This document shows, piece by piece, positions 20,801 through 29,353 of a DNA stretch of 64,000 nt. The translations under genes were made by a program, and so were the position numbers. The notes beneath the pieces were generated by a model that worked only from the letters and a program-made list of their open reading frames with translations, had not been told where the DNA came from and ran no database searches. Numbering within the stretch: position 1 is the stretch's first letter; the number at the start of each line of letters is the position of its first letter. The DNA comes from Tuctoria greenei (Eukaryota > Streptophyta > Magnoliopsida > Poales > Poaceae): contig JAYESD010000008.1 of the NCBI GenBank assembly GCA_036927565.1, positions 114,560,279-114,624,278 of the forward strand, read 5' to 3'.

Positions 20801-21106
20801 ACTGAATTTTGGTTATTATATGGATAAATTTATAAATAGAATAGTGAATACTTCAACAAATATAACTCTTTCCCCATGCTAGCACAAAGAAACTGATGCA
20901 TACACATGTGCCTACGAAACATGAAAATATGAAAGGAAACTAAACTTTATTCCTAATATTAGACAAAGTTCACAAGTGTGTCTAGAAGGTTGAGAAAGCT
21001 TAGCAATAAGCCATACCAATGGTACAGATGATCTACTTCGTACAGTAGAAAAAGTTCTTGGTCTATCCTGATATGACCTTCCATTTTCCATGTCTTCTTC
21101 CATCAT
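14741..21106 (-). CDS. AVP2: Type II vacuolar-type H+-translocating pyrophosphatase, 5' exons (partial gene)
   Basis: Membrane proton pump driven by pyrophosphate hydrolysis. Type II (K+-independent, AVP2/AVPL1-like) members act mainly in Golgi and related endomembranes. Five exons (21106-21017, 20078-19875, 15319-15168, 15095-14948, 14871-14741) join in frame through GT-AG introns into about 241 codons of a protein normally about 800 long. The start is the double Met MMEEDMENG. Landmarks: RPRTF, FYVGASTSP, YLTKWVLAKDEGPPEM, ISDAIRDGAEGFFRTQYGTI, TPQQEASG, then VGMWVSVRANVRVSSAARR. About five membrane segments are encoded (two in exon 2, one each in exons 3, 4, 5). The catalytic DVGADLVGKVE loop and all later exons are absent, so the gene either continues left of the window after a giant intron or is truncated. 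All visible splice sites are intact. Confidence 0.93.
14948..15095 (-). CDS. AVP2: Pyrophosphatase coding exon 4
   Basis: 148 bp encoding ATSAYITVASFLLGALCSG through the invariant VGMWVSVRANVRVSSAARR and SAREALQ. The first base completes the Arg codon begun in exon 3. Acceptor ATGCAG, donor GTTTTT. Confidence 0.95.
15168..15319 (-). CDS. AVP2: Pyrophosphatase coding exon 3
   Basis: 152 bp encoding ISDAIRDGAEGFFRTQYGTI, SKMAFILAFVILGIYLFR and TTTPQQEASGLG plus AG of an Arg codon. Acceptor TTGCCAG, donor GTGATT. Separated from exon 4 by a 72-bp intron. Confidence 0.95.
15320..15799. other. Intron 2 sequence without a recognised element
   Basis: AT-rich intron sequence of the pyrophosphatase gene. 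It contains a poly-A stretch (about 15411-15420) and ends at GTTTA (15795-15799), the left target copy of the LTR element at 15800. Confidence 0.5.
15800..16021 (+). repeat. 5' LTR of the small LTR element
   Basis: 222 bp, direct repeat of 18834-19053; TATATAATAG box-like sequence at about 15945; ends GGAATTCCAACA just before the primer-binding site. Confidence 0.88.
16697..16858 (-). repeat. Copia A-type LTR segment, copy 1
   Basis: Shares a long stretch with 11855-11980 of the copia A LTR (TACAAAACTTAAGGGCCAAG and CCTATAGTACCCTAATACAA) and with 17415-17540. Flanks a GC-rich 550-bp block with copy 2 in direct orientation. Confidence 0.8.
16859..17370. other. GC-rich block between two copia LTR segments
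   Basis: Very GC-rich, with GGCGGC and GCCCGAGGGAGGTGGCG-like repeats. All frames are open but encode only Ala/Gly/Pro/Arg-rich strings with no family signature, so I do not call a gene. Confidence 0.5.
17371..17545 (-). repeat. Copia A-type LTR segment, copy 2
   Basis: Direct repeat of the 16697-16858 segment with the same ATTATTAATTCCATT and GGGCCAAGGAGCCTAATACA stretches, preceded by a GAGAGAGAGGGGAGAGAAG run also present in the copia A LTR. Confidence 0.8.
18536..18770 (+). repeat. Imperfect tandem repeat (GATGATGTGTTCATCCCA type)
   Basis: About eight degenerate copies of a 16-40 base unit containing GATGTGTTC(A/G)TCCC, internal to the small LTR element next to its 3' LTR. It has no coding character. 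Confidence 0.8.
18834..19053 (+). repeat. 3' LTR of the small LTR element
   Basis: 220 bp direct repeat of 15800-16021 with scattered substitutions and a short duplication of GTTAAT near its start. Confidence 0.88.
19303..19585 (+). mobile_element. tRNA-derived SINE in intron 2
   Basis: The tRNA-like head has an A-box-like TGGCCAGCGACTG (19324-19336) and a perfect B box GGTTCGATTCC (19359-19369), the internal promoter of RNA polymerase III. A tRNA-unrelated body follows and ends in ATGTAAAAAAAA. Flanking repeats GCTCTATCAAGGATC (19288-19302) and GTTCTATCAAGGATC (19586-19600) match 14 of 15, a typical TSD from target-primed integration. SINEs are mobilised by LINE enzymes. It is not a functional tRNA gene: no acceptor stem pairing across the head was seen. 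Confidence 0.9.
19601..19874. other. Intron 2 sequence next to exon 2
   Basis: Ordinary AT-rich intron; the donor GTATAAAAT (minus strand) is at 19874-19866. No other feature. Confidence 0.5.
19875..20078 (-). CDS. AVP2: Pyrophosphatase coding exon 2
   Basis: 204 bp, 68 codons: VFHMLMRINPRALLILFLLV, SGVFYVGASTSPIVVFVFC, SLYLTKWVLAKDEGPPEMSE. Two membrane helices followed by the KDEGPPEM motif conserved in type II pumps. Acceptor CAACAG, donor GTATAA, phase 0 at both ends. Confidence 0.95.
20079..21016 (-). other. Intron 1 of the coding region
   Basis: AT-rich, begins GTATGG and ends CAACAG on the minus strand. No inserted element or RNA gene was recognised in it. Confidence 0.7.
21017..21106 (-). 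CDS. AVP2: Pyrophosphatase coding exon 1 (start codon)
   Basis: 30 codons, MMEEDMENGRSYQDRPRTFS through SSVPL, then donor GTATGG. The RPR-F context matches type II pump N-termini. The 22 bases before the ATG (21107-21128) are probably 5' UTR, since a pyrimidine-rich acceptor (TTCCTGTATCAAG) precedes them. Confidence 0.9.
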
Positions 21107-21128
21107 GATGGAATAAGAGTTTACCCTC

Positions 21129-21730
21129 CTTGATACAGGAAAAGGAACGAACTCCCCACCCTGGGGTAGGTCGCTCCCTGACCCCTGGCGCTGAATTTTG
21201 AATGCTCTATGTCAGACACCTTTCACAAGCAGCAAGTTCTAAAAGTCAAGCTATCCAGATTATCTTCAAACTCAGCCACCAACTCCTTTTCGTTCAGTCT
21301 ACAAGATGATGCACTATGAAGCTACAAGTAGGTAACATTGTACAGCATGGTTAAGAAGCACAAAATATAACTGTTGTGTAAAAAATAATACTGTTATGAT
21401 GAAATTAACTATAGCGGCCCAGTACAAGTACATAGGCAGCTTCTATGCAGAAATTCAAATTTAGACTCATGGACACACAAGCAAAATCGAATATGTAGAT
21501 CTGAAAGTACTTAACCAATAAAACAGAGCAGCATGTTCAGAAGTCCAAGGGGCTTGTAAACAAGTGAGGGTAATTGCACCCACTAGTTCACTAAGTGCAT
21601 AACACACTAACAACTGATGACCAGCGTGCATGTGTTTCAATACTTATTGGCAGGTCTATTTAACCTGAGGCATCAAATTCATTTCATTAGCTGGTCAGTG
21701 TGTTCCAGCTCCACTGCAGCCACCAAATAG
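21129..21730 (-). other. 5' UTR intron, proximal part
   Basis: AT-rich intron sequence with no recognised element. Confidence 0.5.
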
Positions 21731-22251
21731 AAGGGTTTTCAATCACCGCTTGGATGCCTAGGCAGCCGCCTAGGTGTGGCGGCGAGCAGCGGCGGAGGCG
21801 GCAGCAGATGAGAGGCGGTGGTGGCGGAGGCGTGCAAGAAGAAGACTCGAGGGGGCGGAGGCCGAGGTGTCGAGTTAGGCAAGAACGTTTGGATGTCCTC
21901 CTTTTAGATCGGACGGCTCCTATTAGTTTGGATGGCTCAATAAAATGCATGCTCCTGACCTAACCCTAACATTTCTTCCTCCTCACCTCTCCTCTCTCCA
22001 CCCGAAGAGGCGACAGCGACTCAAAGCAGGGGTGTCGGCGTGGCCTGGGAGACGTCAGAGCAGAGGAAGGCACCGGATCGCGCGAAAGGACGGTGCTGGA
22101 TCTCACACCGGAGGCCACCCGTCAGCGCTCAGTCTGGGACTGGGAGCCATCAGCGGCTAGAATTAGGGTTTGGAAGTGTATTGAAACGGTATTGGACCAA
22201 CTGGGCCTTAAAACATACCCATTCGCTTCATCCCGACACCTATAACGGGCT

Positions 22252-23024
22252 TCAGTACGGAGTAGCTTCAGCCTCCTGCCGAACTAACTCTAATTTAGCG
22301 GTAGCTCGGAATTGCTGAATCAAGTCGGCCGCTTGTTCCTTGCTTGCGAGAAGATAGAGCCACATGTAGCAGCTCCTATCATCTACCAACAACAAGAACA
22401 TCTTGTTTCCACGAGTCATCGAAGAAATTTGCCCGCTAATGTCACTATGGACGAGGTCGAGTGCGTCCTCCACGCGCTGCGCAACATCACCGCGTTGCGT
22501 GGTCTGGCTAACCGATCGCGTGATGTTGAGCCTGACGAAGTACAGCTTGTTGTCGTCGCAATGTACTCGTGTCGTCGCAATGTACTCGTGTGAGGAGACG
22601 ATTGTCCTCGTCCCGTATCTGCATGTACTGTGATGATGTAGCCGTCCTCATCTAGCCTGTTGACGCTGATGATGTTGGTGGTGAGGAACGGGATGAAGTA
22701 GACGCCGGTGAGCCTCCTATGCTCACCCGTCTTGGCGGCGAAGATGATCGTACCCTTCCCTTGGATCTGCACGATCGAGATGTTGCCGAACTTGATCGTC
22801 CCGACAATGTTCTCATTGAGCTCAAAGAAGACGGCGCACGAGCCCGTCATGTGGTTGGTCGCTCCCATGTCGAGGTACCATATGTCGTCGTTGGAGTTGT
22901 CATGGTGCGTGAAGACACGTCCCTCCACTATCTCCAGTGGACTCGTGGGACGCTCTTGTACAGGCTCCTGTACTAAGACCGTCCTTGCCATGAACAAGAC
23001 GCCCTCCTCTTCTGCCTCAGTCAT
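22252..23024 (-). pseudogene. Copia C protease and integrase fragment
   Basis: 23024-22416 reads DIWYLDMGATNHMTG (active-site DTGA changed to DMGA), VVGTIKFGNISIVQIQGKGT and YFIPFLTTNIISVNRLDEDG. 22473-22252 reads ALDLVHSDISGQIS and FLLLVDDRSCYMWLYLLASKE, the start of the integrase core. Thr to Met in the protease active site, plus frameshifts, indicate decay. Confidence 0.85.
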
Positions 23025-23745
23025 GAGAGCTTGCTATTGCGGCTCCTATTGCTTCGACTTCGATCGACACTCCTTGGCCCAATGACCTTTCTTCCCGCAC
23101 TTCCTGCATTGGTCCCGTGGAATGTCATTCTCAGAACCCTTCTTGTTCTTTGGCGCGCCCTTCCGGTCGCCCTTCTTTGAAGACTCGGCAGCTCACTCCT
23201 CCTCCACCTGCTTCTCCCACTCCTCCCGAGTGAGGTACAGCTGGCCGTCATGAACTCCTCCACTTTGTTGTGTCGTGTCGAAAGCGTTTTCGGCAACCCT
23301 GAGCCGTCCCGTCACATCTGACAATGTGAGGGTCGAAACGTCTAGCAAAGTCGTGATTGCCACCACGATCTGTTGGAAGCGTTTTGGAACGCTTCGCAGG
23401 AGCTTCTGCACGACCACCGACTCCTCCAGCGGCTCCCCGAGCGAGGCGAGGCGTGACACCATGCCGCTCAACCGAAGGGAGAAGTCCTCGATCCCCTCGC
23501 CATGCTTGAAGGCGGCAGCCTCGAACTCACATCGAAGTTGCATTGCCTTTCTCCACCGCCTCCCAAAGCAGTCGCGCTCGCAGCTTGATCTTCATCATGA
23601 CAGCCCACTCCGCGTAGTTGGTCTTGGTGAGTATTGGGAACCCGGTTCCTGTGTTCACCTCACAAATCGTCAGATGAGTTGTCGTGATGATCTTGCCGTC
23701 GGTGACACTGCCGCTGCTTGGAGGGGTCTTCGGTTCCGTCGACAT
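23021..23745 (-). pseudogene. Copia C gag
   Basis: Frames 23745-23527 (FPILTKTNYAEWAVMMKIKLR), 23543-23193 (EGIEDFSLRLSGMVSRLASLGE, VTGRLRVAENAF, LTREEWE) and 23296-23021 (basic, zinc-knuckle remnant). A segment between the first two appears deleted (join near 23540), removing the K-AWE-I region kept in copia A. Confidence 0.85.
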
Positions 23746-23791
23746 GTTGTTGAATTCAACCCAAGGTCAAATCCGGCTCTGATGCCACGAT

Positions 23792-25102
23792 TGTTGGAAA
23801 TCCGGTGTCCGGGACACCTAGTTCAGATCTTTTCTGGGATGAACAGGCCTGCACAGGTATTCTGGAACGTTGTTCTTGCCCTGTTCCTAGTGCAGAACAG
23901 CTCCCAGGATGTGATATGGTGATCAACAGCCTGCAGAAACTTCCTTGACGTGAACAGAGAAGAGAGGAGTAGGCTATCCGGTGCAGCAGAGGTAAGAGAT
24001 TGATCTGGCCTGTCTGGTTGCTATTAAGCTGTTGCAGCAACAGAGCTTCAACAGGATCAGGTATGGTGCTCCATGTAGCAGCACAGGAAGGAACAGGGAG
24101 GAAGAGAGGTTGCGCAGGGGCCTTTTGGAGGTGGAAAATTTGTTTATTCAACTGATGGGATGGTTACAGGGGTGCCGCAGGCTTTCTTTTATAGCCTGGT
24201 TACAAAGACTCCTAGTCTCATAATTCTAGACTCCTACTAGATTTAGACTTTTATCTATATGGAAATAACAGACTCCTGGACTCCTAATAGGTGCTGCTGC
24301 ACCTAGACTCTATCTATTAGGTGGCCGGTGACTTCTCTGCAGAGTCCTATTCTGACTCCAGGGAGGTGCAACCGTGCCCTTTTTTCTTGCTGCGCACCCC
24401 TGGTCCAGCAGAGTCCTATTCGGACTCTACTGCCAGGCTGCCGCACCAGGGTCCAGCCAGGGTCAACCAACACGCAGAAGCTCCTGGGAGCTTGATCAGG
24501 GTCTGATCAACCCAGCTGAGGCTTCCTGGACAGAACATAAAAGAGCACCGGTAACAGCACCCTGGAGGAGGTCTTGTGCTGCCGAACAGAGAGGAGAGTA
24601 GATGATCTGTTGGGGTTTCTGGTCCTGTTGGAGCCGAACAGGACAGAACAGATTCAACAGAGGCTACAGCAGAAGGCCAACGCACAAAACAGAAGAGTTA
24701 TGTGCTTGGTCCTCTGTACACAGCAATGAATCAGGAGACTTGATGGGAACAGCAGATGTGATCTGCTATTCTGTATTGCGCAGGAGCAGAATAGGGCTGG
24801 CGCAGGGAGTTTTTTGGGACTTGATATGTTATTCTATTCTGATGGGCTCATTACATGGGGCACCGGTGCCTTCATTATAGACCAGCTGCAAGAGTTCTCA
24901 GCTAACTACAACTATATCTACTAGACTCTAATTAGACTTATAACTCTATCTACTAGGGATTATCTTGTCCAGCTAGCAATTCCAGCAACCGGACTCTAGG
25001 AGTCCTGTTGCCGTCTTGCACCCCCTGCGCCCCTAGGAGTCCAGAGTCCTAGTCGTACTCTGCCCAGGCGGCCGCACAGGGGCCAGCCAGGGTCACCTGA
25101 CA
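23792..25102 (-). repeat. Copia C 5' LTR, about 1.3 kb, with internal duplication
   Basis: TGTTGGAAATCC...CACCTGACA, next to a primer-binding site (GGCATCAGAGCCGG). Two segments resemble each other (around 24130-24475 and 24815-25100; both pass through a T-rich step, repeated GGACTC and GAGTCC motifs, and GGCCAGCCAGGGTCA or GTCCAGCCAGGGTCA). This suggests an internal duplication. Confidence 0.6.
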
Positions 25103-25160
25103 CGGCGACGGCGATCTCCCGCCACCGACTGGACGCCCAGGTGACGCCTCAAAAACGCTG

Positions 25161-25253
25161 CCTGCAATGTGCTGCTCCTGATACATCAGCCTTCCCTTCA
25201 CAGCCTACTGCAATGTGCTGCTCCCGATACATCAGCCTTCCCTTCACAGCCTA
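25161..25253. repeat. Tandem duplication of about 48 bp
   Basis: 25162-25207 (CTGCAATGTGCTGCTCCTGA...) is repeated at 25210-25255 with one change. It lies just outside the hAT right end. Confidence 0.85.
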
Positions 25254-25255
25254 GT

Positions 25256-25712
25256 CATATGTCCATCTCTCACAGGAACCCATTCTTTTATGTGCAGCAC
25301 ATCTCCGCACCAATGCCCCTCCGACCACTCGGCTCACCACCAGTATGCAATACTGCACTTGAGTCTGTGATGCTCAATCTTCATTGCTAGATTTATGCAG
25401 GTGCGGATCTAAGGTAGTTCTGGTAGAGAAACATCCTTGCTAGTTACCCCAAATCGTATTTTGCTGCTAGTTATCTCAGGTTTAGGGTCCTTACGTAGGT
25501 TTCTACTGCAGATCTTGGTGTGTGATCAGGGTGGATAAGCAGTCGGAGTAGTTTTTTTATTTGGGAAAGAGGGGTTGTGGGGTTTGCATTAGAAACAGTA
25601 CTCATATTTCAACGTGGTGTGCCACGCCTTTGAAGGGTGATCTATTTTGGATAGCAAGCAATTGGCATGCAACAAAGAATCAATGAAATTATCATAGGCT
25701 GCTGACATGGTG
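25256..25712. other. 5' UTR intron, middle part
   Basis: No gene or element recognised. Confidence 0.4.
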
Positions 25713-25720
25713 CTCACTGC

Positions 25721-26406
25721 CATAGTTATCAAGGCGTCGCTAAAGCGTCGCTTTAGCGGTAGAGCGGTCCGGCCCCATAAGGCGTCCCGTCGCCTTGCTC
25801 TGGAGGGTAAGGCGACGGCGTCAGGGGGATCCGGCGGCGCGGGAGCAGGGGGATCCGGCGGCGCGTAGATCCGGCGGCGGGAGGCCGGCGGCGCGCATAT
25901 CCGGCGATGGGAGGCCGGCGGCGCGCAGATCCCGGCGGCCGCGGCGGGAGCAGAGAAGGTGGCGGATCTGGTGGAGGGGGCAGCGGCTGGGGGGGCAAGG
26001 GTGGCAGAGGAGGAGGAGGAGAGGGGGTGTGTGGAGGTGGAGAAATCCGGGTGACGGCGGCTGTTCGGCTCCGGAATCGGGAGTCGCGAGCACGGGAGAG
26101 AAGGGGAGTAGCGGGCACGGGAGAGAAGGGGCGCCTAGGGTTACATGGAGCTACTGGGCTGAATGTTAAGTTTGGTGGGCGGTGGGCTGTTCTGAGCTTA
26201 GACTTCATGTGGGGTAAAATTCATTTGTGCTGGTTAAGGCAGAGAGGAGGATGAAAGTGGTAGAAAAATCACTCCAAGACAGCAGAGATAAGTATTTTAC
26301 GCCTTATCTCTACAGGATGAAAGTCACCTCGCCTTACACCATATTGCTTAAAAGGTAAAAAGGGGACCCGTCGCCTTAGATCGCCTTACCGCCTTAATAA
26401 ACTATG
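25721..26406. mobile_element. Non-autonomous hAT element (686 bp)
   Basis: TIRs CATAGTTATCAAGGCG and, from the right end reverse-complemented, CATAGTTTATTAAGGCG. Flanks CTCACTGC (25713-25720) and TTCACTGC (26407-26414) match 7 of 8. Subterminal CGCCTTA and GGCGTCGCTAAAGCG repeats match the right end of the transposase-bearing hAT (13833-13912), so that family probably moved it. The GC-rich interior (repeated GGATCCGGCGGCGCG) has only Arg/Gly/Pro-rich shadow ORFs. Confidence 0.93.
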
Positions 26407-26414
26407 TTCACTGC

Positions 26415-27162
26415 AAGACTTGATGCAATCATACAACATACTCAAATGATCCAGTATAATCAAAGATTGATAACCCAGAGCTCCGATGATGATTCCCATT
26501 CCATCCATCATTTTGTAATGAGCTAAAGTCTTCTATTCAGTCGATAAGGCAGAAGGAGAGGTCAATCTACCTAACTTATAACATTTAACATCATCACAGC
26601 AAAGGAAGCACCTAGACTGTGACAGTAGGAGTATACCTGGTGCTAAGTAAGGAGGCAGAGGATGGAGGTCAAGCGGGAGCAGCTTCTATATCACTTCTGC
26701 CTTCTGCTTCTGCGAGATCACTGATGAGATCAGTACATCGATTACATCTAGGTAACTGCTTGACACACAGTAACATTGCAACCGGTGAGGCCGGTCATCA
26801 ACCTCCGGGAGACAAGCAGTACAAGAACAGCGGAGAAAAATCTAATACCGCGGCCGTGCAGAATGCCCCAAACCTCATCTGCATCGGCCCGCCATGCCAA
26901 GCTGAAGTACACTAAATCACCGAATCATCGAGAGGCCCAACTAGATGAAGGAGAGGTGCGCATCATAGTCGATCTCGTGCGACGGGAGTTACCTCCCGGA
27001 GCACGAAGCTCCTAAACAACCCCGGCAGGGCCCAGCTGCCCCGTCCACGCCCGAGACGACGCTGATGACGTATCGGAGCCACCGGATAGGCAGTTACGGG
27101 ACGCTGCCGTCGGCGCGCGTTGGTGGATCTGGGAGGAAAAGGGTGAGGAAACCGGTACCTAC
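26415..27162 (-). other. 5' UTR intron, distal part
   Basis: Begins on the minus strand with donor GTAGGTACC at 27162. No coding region supported; a second untranslated exon cannot be excluded. Confidence 0.4.
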
Positions 27163-27460
27163 CTGGAGCAGCCGCCGACGCGGAGTCGATCGCCTGAGTG
27201 ACGAGGCGGCGGCAAATCACGCGAGGGCGAAGCCGCCGGCTAGGTGCGACACGAAGCAATCCACGGATCTGCGGCGAGGAGCTGGCTTCTGCGCGAGAGC
27301 GGCAGTTGTACAAGAACGAGCGACGCGAGGGCTGGGCTGGGCTGGGCTGGAGCTGGAGCAGTCGAGATTTTCCAGATCTGCTGGAGGCCCGTGTAAGGAT
27401 CACTTCACTGGTCAACGGAAAATCACTAGCTGCTCAGAATCCCGCTGACTCAAAATCTAG
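27163..27460 (-). other. AVP2: Probable non-coding first exon (5' UTR) of the pyrophosphatase gene
   Basis: GC-rich, pyrimidine-rich transcript-like sequence on the minus strand ending CTCCAG before a strong donor GTAGGTACC. Part of it is a CCCAG-repeat stretch. AT-rich sequence follows upstream, with a TATAAAT at about 27536 that could be a TATA box. Assignment is inference from position and splice signal; the exon start is approximate. Confidence 0.45.
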
Positions 27461-28176
27461 AATTATGGACTGTTTAAGGGAGGTATTAGAATGCAATCCG
27501 TCATTTAGTGCAATTGTGCAATTAATTGTTGGATTTATATCGTACAAACCTGAGTACGAATGAACAAACATGCATTGATCACAGATAGAGAGAGTTAAAA
27601 AAAATGCATCAATTGTATAATGCAGATTCAACGGTTGTGAATAGTTGATTGCACGATTGCATCAAACTTCTTATTGCATTCTAGTCGCTGTCCTATTTAG
27701 GATTAAAGAAAACTTTTTCACTTTTAACTGAAGTATATTTTCTTAATACAAGCGATTACTCTAGCATTATACAAGAGATTATTTTAGCATTTTATGTGAT
27801 GTCAACGAACCAAGCTTGTCCTCTTAAAATTGAACTCATTAAAAATTCGAACCGAACTCGAGTCGAGCCTGAAATCCATGTGATCCTGCAGTCAAGCTCG
27901 ATAAGGCTCGTAGATAGGCTCAGCTAGACTCGTAAAAGCTCAGGTCGACTTTGGGAGTCTCGTTTATATAATAAGAATAAACATTATTTAAGAATATAAT
28001 AACAATAATGTTTATAATACAAAAATTATCAAAACAAACCTTATCGAGTTCGATTTCATCGGACCCTCAAGCTTTGAATTAAGCTCGAGTTCTTTATATT
28101 CCATGTTGAATACGAATCGAGCTTTTAATGAGCCCAACTCAAGTAGTTCACGAGCTTCGAACTTCACTCATATTCC
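27461..28176. other. Upstream region with AGCTCGA-rich sequence
   Basis: Possible promoter region of the pyrophosphatase gene. 27840-28170 is rich in AGCTCGA and TCGAGC motifs around an AT-rich centre in roughly inverted arrangement, like a decayed inverted-repeat element. No TIR or TSD was fixed. Confidence 0.35.
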
Positions 28177-28179
28177 TAA

Positions 28180-29264
28180 CACTATAAGAATCAGGCAAAA
28201 GAGTGTCGTGCATGTGAACATCGGTAGACTATTGCAGCCGATAACTAAACTTTAAGCTCATAACTAAATCTTGGAATTTGTAAGTAAGCTCATAAGTAAA
28301 TTTTAAAATTTAAAATTTACAAGTAATCTAATAACTAATCTTGAAATATTGAATTTTCAAATCCTATTAAACATTTAGGAAGAAATTTACCTTGACTAGC
28401 CGGTTAGAGAGGCGGTGGAGAAAGGCGGCAACAACGGGTTGGGTGTCGGGATGACGGGCGCTGCGCGCTGAGTAGCCTCGCCGCTGAGCAGCTCCTCGCC
28501 CCACAGACGCTGGCGCGGGCCGCTAGGTGCGCACTGTGCGCGAGCCGGGAGCGGCACGGCAAGCGCCGACCGTTCGTCAGGGAGGCAGCGGAGGGCGAAG
28601 GACTGGACCACGGCGGCGCTGGCGGAGCAGCTACATCGGTTGAAGCCGGCGGCGAAGTAGCGAAGCAGCGGAGAAAAGGAGCGGTGGCGCGGCAGAGAAG
28701 AGAATACTCGGCGCGCACGCGATAAGATAAGGTTCACGGGCGAGTTTAGAATCTCACAGGCGCGTGCGACGAGTAGCGTGCCCCACTTATGAACGTCGGC
28801 CAACTAGAGACTAACGGCTTTAACGTTGTAGATGTCGGCCGCCAGAAAACCCGACGACTTTAACTTTATGGTTGTCGGCTTCGGACGAAGAAGGACGCCC
28901 ATAACTCAGATGTGCGGGCCCCATGTTATAGCCATCGGCCCTATAAGCGGAGCCGACTGCGCTAAATTTATGGCTGTTGGACACAGTCGTTGCCCCGACG
29001 TCTTTAAACTTGGAAAACGAAGTCCCGCGTTCGCACACTAGAGACGTCGGCCTATCTTGTCTGCCCTACACTTTTAGACTTACTGGTGTCAGTTTTTTTG
29101 TTCCACCTGACAACTTTACATAAAGACGTCGGCTTCCTTATTAACACCAACGTCTATGCTTAGGGCCGTCGGTTTTCATGTGACCGACGACTTTAGCTTA
29201 ATTAAAGTCGACGGCTCCGATGTTCGTAGTTTGCCCGATACTCTTTTGCCCGATTCATATAGTG
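28180..29264. mobile_element. CACTA (En/Spm) element, non-autonomous, 1085 bp
   Basis: Left terminus CACTATAAGAATCAGGCAAA; reverse complement of the right terminus CACTATATGAATCGGGCAAA, continuing AGAGT in both (25-bp TIR, 2 mismatches). 3-bp TSD TAA at 28177-28179 and 29265-29267. Repeated ACGTCGGC and GTCGGC units form the right subterminal region, as typical for CACTA transposase binding. No transposase. The interior 28400-28760 is GC-rich and unlike the ends. Confidence 0.93.
28396..28803 (-). other. GC-rich interior of the CACTA element
   Basis: Two overlapping minus-strand frames are open for more than 100 codons each (Ser/Arg/Pro/Ala-rich). No family signature; composition differs sharply from the AT-rich ends. 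Could be a captured host-gene 5' region, a known habit of plant CACTA elements, but no parent gene can be named. Confidence 0.3.
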
Positions 29265-29353
29265 TAACCACTATAATGCAATTGCATGGAGATCAGGGGG
29301 CAGCTTTTCATGTGCCATTTGCAACAACGAGATCACTATAGGATTAGTATAAG

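Larger units (their letters stand above)
22252..25102 (-). mobile_element. Copia C: truncated Ty1/copia remnant
   Basis: Minus strand: 5' LTR (23792-25102), gag (23745-23021), protease and start of integrase (23024-22252). It ends abruptly in integrase; RT, RNase H and the 3' LTR are missing. The protein fragments are close to those of copia A, and the LTR shares the start TGTTGGAAATCCGGTG. The same kind of truncation occurred in both. Confidence 0.8.
21731..25160. mobile_element. Probable hAT element carrying copia C
   Basis: Left end AAGGGTTTTCAATCACCGC followed by GCCTAGGCAGCCGCCTAGG; right end reverse-complements to CAGCGTTTTTGAGGCGTCAC with a CCTGGGCG motif. This resembles the ends of the 16494 hAT. 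The expected 8-bp TSD is not convincing (CCAAATAG and CCTGCAAT), so the pairing is tentative. The element's own sequence is about 21731-22250 plus 25103-25160. Confidence 0.45.

Noticed and set aside
25753..26254. ORFs of 90-150 codons on both strands
   Set aside because: They lie wholly within the hAT MITE at 25721-26406 and consist of Arg/Gly/Pro repeats from GGATCCGGCGGCGCG units.
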